Positions 25,881 through 32,559 of a stretch of 64,000 nucleotides of DNA are shown here, one piece after another. Where the stretch lies: NCBI RefSeq assembly GCF_048593165.1, contig NZ_CP184271.1; one strand, written 5' to 3'. The translations under genes were made by a program, and so were the position numbers. The notes below the pieces were generated by a model. It was given only the letters and a program-made list of their open reading frames with translations, was not told the origin of the DNA and made no database searches. This stretch comes from Pectobacterium sp013449375 (GTDB lineage Bacteria > Pseudomonadota > Gammaproteobacteria > Enterobacterales > Enterobacteriaceae). The first letter of the stretch is position 1; every line of letters begins with the position of its first letter.

Positions 25881-26041
25881 GTGAGGGTCATTCTAGTTCA
25901 TCGAACTGAATGACCCGTAATCTGACCCACAAATTTCCCGACACGAAGGGATAAATCAAAACGCATCGGAAAAGATTTTTACGCCAACTTATTGAATCGC
26001 AATAACATAGGGATTGATAAGGAGGCATAAAAAAGGAAAGG

Positions 26042-26060
26042 TGGTGCCGGACTCGGGATC
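26042..26060. repeat. Imperfect copy of the tRNA-Phe 3' end (candidate att site)
   Basis: TGGTGCCGGACTCGGGATC matches the tRNA-Phe 3'-terminal sequence at 33982-34001 (TGGTGCCCGGACTCGGAATC) with one deleted base and one mismatch, in the same orientation. This is the pattern expected for the distal attachment site of an island inserted at tRNA-Phe. The 511-base gap around it (25881-26391) holds no convincing gene. Confidence 0.6.
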
Positions 26061-26391
26061 ATACTCACGATTAACTTGCTGTTTATTATTGTTTTTGTTG
26101 GAAAAACGATCAAGCAGCGCCCCCATAAAAAATCGCTTTGTTTTTGTGATGTTTGTCACGATGAATCGGTGTTTTAGCGGTTAACGTCGCTAAAAACGTG
26201 GTTTCATCTCCTATGCAGGCAACAGCCGATACCTCTCTGTGTTGAATATCTCTTAAACGTAGACTTGATATGTAGGATTCGTGGTTTTTGAGATAATCAT
26301 AAATGATGTTATCTATAATGCATGGATTATATTGGTATTTTTGCTATTATTTTGAGATGTTCTCATACTCTATTTGAGATAACTACATATC

Positions 26392-27534
26392 ATGGCTCAA
26401 TTTAATCACTTTGAACTTTCACTTCTGAACCCCAGTTTTGACTCCCCTTTAGTCGACGCTCTGACAGAGCTGGAGTTACTCCGGCATCTGAGACTGGAAA
26501 CGGATGTTCACCCTATCCTGTTTGCGCAATTGAAAGCCGTTTTCCACATGCTGGAGAGTCTGGGTTCTGCGAGGATTGAGGGAAACCACACGACACTTGC
26601 CGACTATGTGGAAAGCAAAGTCGAAGGAACACAGAGTTCAACGGACCAGCTCAAAGAAATCAACAATATTGAAGCCGCGATGGAATTCATCGACGAACAT
26701 CTAAATAATGGTGATGAGATAACGGAATATTTTATCCGCGAGTTACATAGTCTGGCGGTTGTCGGGTTGCAACAGGAAGGCGACAGAACGCCCGGTGCCT
26801 ATCGACAACATAATGTCAGCATCGCTCAGTCTGACCATTTACCGCCGGAACATATCCACATTCCTGACTATATGTCAGAACTGACCGCCTTTATTAACCG
26901 TGCTGATAAACCAAAATATGATCTGATGAAAATTGCACTGGTGCATCACCGTTTTGGCTGGATACATCCCTTTGGCAATGGTAATGGCAGAACGGTCAGA
27001 TTGCTGACTTATGCATTGCTCATCAAGTATGGTTTTAATGTTCAGGCAGGTGGTCGGGTACTAAATCCGACAGCAGTATTCTGTAATGATCGTGAACGCT
27101 ATTACGCCATGCTGTCGTTAGCGGATAAAGGAACTGAGCAGGGCTTAGAAGAATGGTGTTTATATGTACTTTCGGGAATTTCATCTGAATTGAAGAAAGT
27201 CGATCAACTGACAAACCATGCTTTTTTGAGTACGAAAATACTGTATCCGGCGATCGACTTTTCATCAGAAAGAGGGCTAATAAACCCGTTGGAATCCAAA
27301 GTTCTGAAACGCGCTGTAGAGCTAGGGACGATAAAAGCGGGTGATCTCCGTACCGCTTTACCTGATCTAAAACCAGCGCAGGTGACTTATCAGCTCGGTA
27401 AGTTGATTGACCGGGGACTGCTCCAACCAGTGGAAGAGGGGGCTCGTACCTATACGGCGAAGTTTTCTAACTCGTATCTGATTCGTGGAGTGATTAAGGT
27501 ACTGCGTGAAGAAGGGTTTATTCCTGATTTGTGA
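26392..27534 (+). CDS. Fic-domain protein with N-terminal inhibitory motif (class II)
   Basis: 380 residues. The Fic core holds the canonical active site HPFGNGNGR (residues 192-200), preceded by HHRFGWI. Fic enzymes usually transfer AMP from ATP to a hydroxyl of a target protein. The N-terminal helix carries SARIEG (S59 to G64), which matches the inhibitory motif [ST]xxxE[GN]; the Glu blocks ATP binding, so the protein is self-restrained and needs no separate antitoxin. A winged-helix-like C-terminus (DLRTALPDLKPAQVTYQLGKL) may bind DNA. The ATG at 26392 starts a Fic/DOC-type N-terminal region (LLNPSFDSPLVDALTELELL). It lies just inside the left island end, convergent with the TIR operon; the target is unknown. 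Confidence 0.88.
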   Translation: MAQFNHFELSLLNPSFDSPLVDALTELELLRHLRLETDVHPILFAQLKAVFHMLESLGSARIEGNHTTLADYVESKVEGTQSSTDQLKEINNIEAAMEFIDEHLNNGDEITEYFIRELHSLAVVGLQQEGDRTPGAYRQHNVSIAQSDHLPPEHIHIPDYMSELTAFINRADKPKYDLMKIALVHHRFGWIHPFGNGNGRTVRLLTYALLIKYGFNVQAGGRVLNPTAVFCNDRERYYAMLSLADKGTEQGLEEWCLYVLSGISSELKKVDQLTNHAFLSTKILYPAIDFSSERGLINPLESKVLKRAVELGTIKAGDLRTALPDLKPAQVTYQLGKLIDRGLLQPVEEGARTYTAKFSNSYLIRGVIKVLREEGFIPDL

Positions 27535-27675
27535 TATTTAAAATTCGTGTAAACCAGATGATTTTGAAAAACATCTCATTTAAACAAATTATATTTCTAG
27601 ATATAAATTCATCTTGTGTGGTCAGCTTATCGGTCAATGTTATAAACTGAGTGATGTTTATTTTATCATTGGATT

Positions 27676-27699
27676 AGGTGATCATTTGAATGATCACCT
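27676..27699. terminator. Hairpin terminator between fic and the TIR operon
   Basis: AGGTGATCA-TTTGAA-TGATCACCT is a perfect 9-bp inverted repeat followed by TTTAAT on the plus strand. It lies between two convergent transcription units and probably serves the fic gene. Confidence 0.55.
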
Positions 27700-27758
27700 T
27701 TAATCTGACCTTGGTCTCACTGGCTTTGTTTTTATCAAAGCTGTTTGTTTAAACACAC

Positions 27759-29771
27759 TTAATATAATTCATCCAATCCTTTTAATATCAAATAAATTGC
27801 TTCATCCATGTATTCTGTGCTAAATAACTTGTCATTTTCCTCTTCTGATAATCCATTGTTAAGGTTTTTATAATTTAGTAGTTCATTTAAATTAGTGTAA
27901 CTAGGTGAATATTCATTGTCAATTTTGGTTATGTAATCGAGTAGTGTTTTATATCCACCATTTCTGTAAATTTGCCAGTCTCTAGTTAACTCTTCTGGTA
28001 TATTACCTGTTTTGATACAATTACATATGTAACTTGTAATACCCCCGAAACCACCTAAGAGGAAAAGCGGTTTTTTATTCTCTATCGCATAGAGTACTTC
28101 TTCCAGCACTCCAGGCATACAGCCTTTATAGCCTGTTAGTCTTCCTCCAGCACAAATTCTTGCATCGCAATCCTGTATCATTTCATTTCTCATTTGGGAA
28201 AGAGACTTAGACCAAAGGTATTTATTTTTTTCAGTATCTGGAGGAATGAAAATATTTTCGTCTACAGTCAGTTGACTGGTGATTAGCTGTTTGGGTAAAT
28301 TACATTTCTCAAATTTTGCAACTCTATTATATCTTGCTTGCCAGTTTAATAAATCAATGCTCGCATTTAAATAAATTGGCCAAGAGATGTAATTTTTGAT
28401 AGATATTTTTCTGGATTTTAGACGGTTTTGAATTGCTTCTGCTTCATCTAATAAAAATGATGTAAATCCGTCTGGGCGTAAATCTCCACCATAAATAAGG
28501 ATTGCCTCTCTGGATAAAATATGCCTAGCTAAATCTTGTGACAATAAGATAAGGTTGTCAGGGCGTTTTCCTGTTTTTATTAATTCATGATCTTCAATGT
28601 CTGAAATAGATATACCGATTTTTTTATCTTTTATTTTATTGAATCGATATGTTAATATGGTTTTTGCATCAATGTCTAATTCCTTTAGTATTTGATGTTC
28701 ATCTTCATATACCGGAGGGTCTGGGTATATTATTTTTTTATTTTCTACACCTTTTTGTATGATTTTTAATATGTCTAGAAGTTCAGGTGGTCGATATAGT
28801 CCTGTAATATCGCTATCTATCCATCCCCTTTGCTTGTATTTTTTGAACTGAACTTTAGAATAAAAAAACCTAATCGTTTCTAATAAAGCAGTAATGATTA
28901 TTCTATAACAGTCTTTATCTGATATTTTATTTTCCTGAGAGTGTGGGACATGAATAGCTGGGATGTTAGAGAATAATGGAAAACGCCGATCTTCGTACTC
29001 TTCAAGACAATCTACTGCAATAATAGGACGATTATGTTTTTTGGCGTATTCTAACTCTTTCTGACACCAGTATCGAGAGGAGTAAGGATCTGAATGAATC
29101 GCTATTAAAGATGAGTTTTTAATATGATTTTCTATCTCTGTTGAGAATTCATATCCATGAGCGATATCAGTAGCATCAAAGAAACACGATAATCGACTTT
29201 GATCTAAAAACTGCTTCAACTGTTTAGCAATATTTTCTCCTTGCTTACCGTCTTTTGTATGGCTAAGGAAAAATTCAATAGTTGTATCTGTTCCTTTTTT
29301 TATTTCTTCGAAGTTCTCATTTAGCGTTATACGGTAAATCTCATGAGCAATAGATATAAATAAATTTTCATTAAAAAAATCAATGGGAAAATCGTATGCT
29401 CTTATGAAGTTTACATAGTTTAGATTGTTGGTTATATTATAAGCATGTGGACTGATCGCGATGGGGATAACATAATAGTTTTGTTTGCTTTGAAGTTTTG
29501 ATAGATAACTAACCCAATCATTATTGGTTAATAGATAGTTACCAATGAAAGCAAATACTAGCGTTTTATCTGCCGTCTCGGGGGTATCTGATGGAGGATT
29601 TTCATCCAGAGATGTTCTGAAGAATACAGGTAAGTTAAGTGCTCTGGAGAATGGCCTCTGTATATCTCTTTTCAGTAAATTAAAACTATAATCTATACCA
29701 TTATCAATATTCTCGTTTCGGTCTTTATTATGATAGATGAAATATATTGCGATACTTTGCTTTGATGACAT
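27759..29771 (-). CDS. TIR-SLOG effector with degenerate N-terminal TIR-like region (Thoeris-like)
   Basis: 670 residues, AT-rich. Residues 163-300 form a TIR domain: EFFLSHTKDG, CFFDATDIAHG, AIHSDPYSSRYWCQKELEYAKKH, with E239 in W-C-x-x-E as the expected NAD-cleaving glutamate. Residues about 421-585 look like a SLOG nucleotide-binding domain (AILIYGGDLRPDG, ICAGGRLTGYKG, FLLGGFGG). Residues 1-150 have a TIR-like pattern (IYFIYHNKD, FAFIGNYLLTNNDW) but no Glu at the catalytic position. In Thoeris the effector ThsA senses a TIR-made signal through SLOG and destroys NAD+. Here a TIR replaces the usual SIR2 effector domain. It follows the small TIR gene by 12 bases. Function is inferred from architecture. 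Confidence 0.78.
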   Translation of the reverse strand: MSSKQSIAIYFIYHNKDRNENIDNGIDYSFNLLKRDIQRPFSRALNLPVFFRTSLDENPPSDTPETADKTLVFAFIGNYLLTNNDWVSYLSKLQSKQNYYVIPIAISPHAYNITNNLNYVNFIRAYDFPIDFFNENLFISIAHEIYRITLNENFEEIKKGTDTTIEFFLSHTKDGKQGENIAKQLKQFLDQSRLSCFFDATDIAHGYEFSTEIENHIKNSSLIAIHSDPYSSRYWCQKELEYAKKHNRPIIAVDCLEEYEDRRFPLFSNIPAIHVPHSQENKISDKDCYRIIITALLETIRFFYSKVQFKKYKQRGWIDSDITGLYRPPELLDILKIIQKGVENKKIIYPDPPVYEDEHQILKELDIDAKTILTYRFNKIKDKKIGISISDIEDHELIKTGKRPDNLILLSQDLARHILSREAILIYGGDLRPDGFTSFLLDEAEAIQNRLKSRKISIKNYISWPIYLNASIDLLNWQARYNRVAKFEKCNLPKQLITSQLTVDENIFIPPDTEKNKYLWSKSLSQMRNEMIQDCDARICAGGRLTGYKGCMPGVLEEVLYAIENKKPLFLLGGFGGITSYICNCIKTGNIPEELTRDWQIYRNGGYKTLLDYITKIDNEYSPSYTNLNELLNYKNLNNGLSEEENDKLFSTEYMDEAIYLILKGLDELY

Positions 29772-29783
29772 ATATGATATCTC

Positions 29784-30383
29784 TTAAGAGTTGTTTTTTC
29801 TCATTTCTCTGGATAAGTCATAGTCATTTTTAATCTTTGACTTGCATGTTCTATCTATTAGCTCTGACAGGAAGTCTGGGTTGGATTCAATGTTGTTCCA
29901 ATTAGTTACTGATATTTTTACTTGTGATCTAGACATATTGTCTATTATTCTTGCCGGTAAGTAGGGATGGTTTTCTTCGTATTCAGAGCGGGATTTATAT
30001 GTTGTCCAACTGATTCCAGAGTAACTTTGCTGTTCATCATGCGCGGCGAAGATATTACCTGAAATGGTTGGTAGATTTATCACTAATATGCCTGATTTTT
30101 TGTTTATTTTCCCATCATACATACTCGAGTACAGTTCCCAATCAATATGTTTTCTTTTTTTTGTTTCTGTACCAACCAGTAATATTGTCACTGTTGAGTC
30201 TCTAAGATATTCATCACGAATTTTTTCACGAATAACCTGATCTTCAAGATTTTCAGCAATATCGCCCGTATCAACAGACTTATCAATAAAGATTTTATAC
30301 TCTTTATTTAGCTTTAAAAGCTCTTCTTTATAGTACTGATCATTATCGTGATGATAGCTAATAAAGACATTATGTTTGGCCAT
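29784..30383 (-). CDS. ThsB-like TIR protein (MTH538-type)
   Basis: 199 residues with the start pattern KHNVFISYHHDNDQYYKEEL of MTH538/DUF1863 TIR-like proteins. Next comes STVTILLVGTETKKRKHIDWELYSSM, in which E83 of D-W-E-L fits the catalytic glutamate of TIR signal-producing enzymes. In Thoeris, ThsB senses infection and makes a cyclic ADP-ribose-type messenger from NAD+. The ATG at 30383 is preceded by AAGGAG. It is first in a two-gene operon, with the TIR-SLOG effector directly downstream. Base composition is far more AT-rich than the flanking core, supporting horizontal transfer. Signal identity cannot be read from sequence. Confidence 0.78.
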   Translation of the reverse strand: MAKHNVFISYHHDNDQYYKEELLKLNKEYKIFIDKSVDTGDIAENLEDQVIREKIRDEYLRDSTVTILLVGTETKKRKHIDWELYSSMYDGKINKKSGILVINLPTISGNIFAAHDEQQSYSGISWTTYKSRSEYEENHPYLPARIIDNMSRSQVKISVTNWNNIESNPDFLSELIDRTCKSKIKNDYDLSREMRKNNS

Positions 30384-30734
30384 ATGTGATCTCCTTTTTA
30401 AATAATAAATTTAAATATTTCAGAATCGTAGTTATTATATATAATAAGAATGGATATAACTATGCCAGTCATGGTAAATAACTAGTCTCCGAAAAATCGC
30501 TATAATCTTAACAGGATAGCATTGAGCGTTTGAGTCTATAATTGTTGTATGGTGTTTATCTTTCCTGTGCCTGATTGGTTTCATGTCCATTGATGACCAC
30601 TTTTAGCTATCTGAGCCGCCCTAGTATAACATTTGATTTTGCAATTATATATATCGATTATTTATATCAATCTGTGATCTGCATTCTATAAAACATCCTT
30701 GCTGTTAACCGCTAATCGCGATATCTTTTACCCG
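30384..30734. other. AT-rich intergenic region upstream of the TIR operon
   Basis: 351 bases without a credible gene. It must contain the minus-strand promoter of the TIR operon and, on the plus strand, the promoter of the antisense-RNA region that starts near 30735. Several TATAAT-like strings occur, for example around 30430-30450, but none can be singled out with confidence. Confidence 0.4.
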
Positions 30735-30812
30735 CATCTGCAAAATCAGGTGCCGGGATTGGTCTCCCGAATACCATACTGGCGACATATGACGCGCCTT
30801 GCGTCTTTTTTT
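30735..30812 (+). ncRNA. c4: c4-type antisense RNA of a phage satellite
   Basis: A compact structured segment ends in a terminator, GACGC-gcctt-GCGTC followed by seven T (30791-30812). The upstream part has the CGGGA/TCCCG hairpin with TTGGTCT in its loop (30759-30765) and then CCATACTGG (30774-30782). Both blocks are perfect reverse complements, in the correct antiparallel order, of AGACCAA (30895-30901) and CCAGTATGG (30880-30888) in the leader downstream. This two-block pairing and the roughly 77-nt size are those of phage P1/P7 c4 RNA and the P4 CI RNA family. The 5' end is an estimate. Confidence 0.7.
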
Positions 30813-30830
30813 ATGTCGTAATGCTTAGCT

Positions 30831-31064
30831 ATGCCGAATTATGGTGGGCTGGGCGGGGGCACCGCAAGGTGCGCCGGTTCCAGTATGGCCGGTAAGACCA
30901 ACTCCGTTCAGTCCACCACCCGTAAGATTGGTCTCTTCGGTGGTGGTTTAAACATCACATACTGGAGGTTGCCTAATGGCTACAATCCTCACCCAAGCAC
31001 ACCTGTTACTTACCGTTCCTTTCAGCGCCGCCACGGATTTCACCGTATTGGCCGAGCATTGTGA
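30831..31064 (+). CDS. Possible Icd-like small protein overlapping the next gene
   Basis: A 77-residue frame (GGLGGGTARCAGSSMAGKTN near the N-terminus) overlaps the start of the 153-residue gene in another frame. In phage P1 the c4 region is followed by icd, a cell-division inhibitor frame overlapping ant, and similar proteins are annotated as Icd-like in enterobacterial satellites. Here the frame also covers the structured RNA leader, so the coding signal may be incidental. It has no strong ribosome site. Confidence 0.35.
   Translation: MPNYGGLGGGTARCAGSSMAGKTNSVQSTTRKIGLFGGGLNITYWRLPNGYNPHPSTPVTYRSFQRRHGFHRIGRAL
30880..30968 (+). promoter_or_regulatory. Leader target of the c4-type RNA with alternative stem
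   Basis: CCAGTATGG...AGACCAA (30880-30901) can pair with the c4 RNA. It can also pair with a downstream copy of the same sequence, TTGGTCT (30928-30934) and CATACTGG (30958-30965), the latter abutting the GGAGG ribosome site at 30964-30968. An inner stem CCACCACC/GGTGGTGG lies between. The arrangement lets antisense pairing decide which structure forms around the start of the 153-residue gene. Confidence 0.6.
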
Positions 31065-31437
31065 AAATTTTGCCGAAACCCTGATTGAAAGCGACGATAC
31101 GGCGCTGAGGTTGGCGCTCTGCGGGCGTCTTGCCGCCTGTCTTGCGCTGCTGGGGCCCACATTGAACGAGCCTGTCCCGTGCCATCTGTGCGAAAGCCTC
31201 ACCGTTGATACCCTTCCCGCTGTTTCTCCCTGTTTTGATCCCGATTCTGAATTGCTTTGTGACTATTGCCTTACGTTGGCGCAGCTTTTGGCAGGACGGG
31301 TGCTGTCGCCGGAAGTGGAATGGGTGTTGACCGGGCTGCTGTCTGAACTTGTCTGGTATTTCGCCGCTGAATTGAAAGCCCCGCGCTGGATACGTACTGC
31401 CGATGGTGTGAAGTGTATTAATGAGGAGGCGGCATGA
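30976..31437 (+). CDS. Phage-satellite protein of unknown function
   Basis: 153 residues starting at ATG 30976, seven bases after GGAGG. Composition is rich in Leu, Ala and Cys. Two CxxC pairs (PCHLCESL and LLCDYCLTLAQLL) suggest metal binding. The sequence is reminiscent of hypothetical proteins found next to integrases in P4-like islands; no defined family is recognised. It is the gene whose start is controlled by the c4-target leader, a position equivalent to ant in phage P1, but it shows no evident relation to Ant. The stop overlaps the next start by four bases (ATGA). Confidence 0.7.
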   Translation: MATILTQAHLLLTVPFSAATDFTVLAEHCENFAETLIESDDTALRLALCGRLAACLALLGPTLNEPVPCHLCESLTVDTLPAVSPCFDPDSELLCDYCLTLAQLLAGRVLSPEVEWVLTGLLSELVWYFAAELKAPRWIRTADGVKCINEEAA

Positions 31438-31655
31438 ATCAACAGGACTGGCATCCCGCCGATATTATTGCGGCGCTGAAAAAGCGCGGAACAACATTGG
31501 CAGCCGTTTCCCGAGAAGCGGGGTTAGCGTCTTCTACGCTGGCAAACGCGTTAACAAAACACTGGCCGAAAGGGGAAACGCTGATTGCAGAAGCGCTGGG
31601 GGTTTCACCTGCGGAAATCTGGCCTTCCCGTTACCGCAAATCAGAAGATCGTTAA
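31434..31655 (+). CDS. nlp: Ner/Nlp-family helix-turn-helix regulator
   Basis: 73 residues that match the Nlp/SfsB/Ner group: DWHPADIIAALKKRGTTLA, then the recognition region REAGLASSTLANAL, then ALGVSPAEIWPSRY. Ner of phage Mu is a short DNA-binding repressor, and such proteins occur often in satellites. It is translationally coupled to the preceding gene and followed by a long inverted repeat that may be its operator or a transcript end. Size and sequence agree fully with the family, so the call is firm; its target is unknown. Confidence 0.88.
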   Translation: MNQQDWHPADIIAALKKRGTTLAAVSREAGLASSTLANALTKHWPKGETLIAEALGVSPAEIWPSRYRKSEDR

Positions 31656-31668
31656 AGTAAAACAGGAT

Positions 31669-31710
31669 CTCCCGAACCGTTATCGAACTAGATCGGTAAC
31701 GGTTCGGGAG
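31669..31710. repeat. 14-bp perfect inverted repeat after the Ner-like gene
   Basis: CTCCCGAACCGTTA ... TAACGGTTCGGGAG with a 14-base spacer begins 14 bases past the stop codon. No T-run follows. It could end the transcript through RNA folding or serve as a protein-binding site. Confidence 0.6.
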
Positions 31711-31778
31711 AAGGCAAGCGAAGCGCGACAGTTTACTTTTGTTGTTCGCCCCATGCTCTCACCCCGTGACTTCGCCCC

Positions 31779-32282
31779 ATGGTATGGGGCAAGTATATGC
31801 GGCGAGCGCATGAGGCGAATGCGGTGGCAGCAATGCAGCCCTGTGCCGGAAAATACATTTCCCGGCACAAAACGGCGTGCGCCAGTTCATGCGGGCTGGA
31901 CGCCCTTATTGCCTGTCGCATGGGGGTAATGTCGCGGCTGGACGCCACGCCAAAACCCCCAGGGTCAACGGCGGCACACCGTCGCGCGCTACGCGCGACC
32001 AACCCCTTTAAGACGCACGTTTTAGCCTGTTATTTCTCTTTCTCGCAAGCTCGGTGCGAAATAACGGGAAACGCTGCTTTAAATGGGTTGGTCGCGCCTC
32101 GCTACCGGCTTGTGGCCGGAGACTTAGCGGCGACGGTGTGCGGGGCAAGCCCCCCAAATAAACCGACGCGTGGGCGCGTCTTTTTGCTCGCTGGGGCGGC
32201 AAAATTTATTCGGCCCCCCTCGGCCTGCTCGGTTTCCCTTGGGGGGAAACGCTCGCGGGTGGGTTCGGGCGACGCAAATTAG
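31779..32282 (+). CDS. Doubtful 167-residue frame in the satellite region
   Basis: Frame starting MVWGKYMRRAHEANAVAAMQ and rich in Ala, Arg and Cys. The first 75 residues resemble hypothetical proteins annotated in enterobacterial islands, but there is no good ribosome site. The frame also runs through a 105-base nested inverted repeat and a terminator, which argues against translation of its second half. It is retained only as a low-confidence entry. Confidence 0.22.
   Translation: MVWGKYMRRAHEANAVAAMQPCAGKYISRHKTACASSCGLDALIACRMGVMSRLDATPKPPGSTAAHRRALRATNPFKTHVLACYFSFSQARCEITGNAALNGLVAPRYRLVAGDLAATVCGASPPNKPTRGRVFLLAGAAKFIRPPSACSVSLGGKRSRVGSGDAN
31993..32097. repeat. Long nested inverted repeat
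   Basis: The outer arms GCGCGACCAACCCcTTTAA and TTAAAtGGGTTGGTCGCGC pair over 18 of 19 positions. Inside lie second arms CCTGTTATTTC and GAAATAACGGG (10 of 11, the exception a G-U wobble in RNA). The whole could extrude as a cruciform or fold as one long RNA hairpin. Confidence 0.65.
32165..32185 (+). terminator. Intrinsic terminator in the satellite region
   Basis: GACGCG-TGGG-CGCGTC followed by TTTTT is a textbook rho-independent terminator on the plus strand. It implies a transcript through 31.7-32.1 kb, coming either from the Ner-like operon or from an unannotated RNA. Confidence 0.7.
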
Positions 32283-32420
32283 CCATTTCTACGAAATGGA
32301 ATTTACTCGCCTCACGCCACTTTTTAATTTCTGCTGTTCGCATCCATTAAAAAGCCATACAAGCGCAGCCTGTCATATCACTTGCCCCTGTAAACACGGG
32401 TAATTGCGATGGTGAAAAAT

Positions 32421-32489
32421 CCGCTGTTGTATCAGGGATGTTCGGTGCTCGCTCTGCTGCGCTCCGCCTCAGCCCTGATACAACAGCGG
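32421..32489. repeat. Perfect 17-bp inverted repeat near the integrase 3' end
   Basis: CCGCTGTTGTATCAGGG and CCCTGATACAACAGCGG flank a 35-base spacer (TTCGGTGCTCGCTCTGCTGC and onward). It lies 70 bases beyond the integrase stop. Such long perfect arms in a satellite could be an origin or initiator site, an integrase-transcript terminator or a structured RNA. Confidence 0.65.
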
Positions 32490-32559
32490 CGTAGAGACAC
32501 AAGATAAGCCGCCTCTGTTCGATTAGAAGCGACTTATTCCATCGGTGTATCAGTCTGGC

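Larger units (their letters stand above)
31656..32559. other. 904-base structured region between regulator and integrase
   Basis: The region has no secure gene but holds four notable inverted repeats and one clear terminator, each listed separately. Additional small palindromes occur, for example CCATTTC-TAC-GAAATGG at 32283-32299. It is GC-rich up to about 32280. This density of dyads suggests a replication, packaging or maturation site of the satellite, or a structured RNA; nothing identifies which. Confidence 0.5.

Noticed and set aside
27759..30383. CBASS or retron assignment for the TIR operon
   Set aside because: No cyclase, SAVED, Cap2/Cap3, reverse transcriptase or msr/msd-like region is adjacent.
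31585..31929. 114-residue frame overlapping the Ner-like gene end
   Set aside because: Out of frame with the secure regulator gene, crosses the 14-bp inverted repeat and has no start signal.
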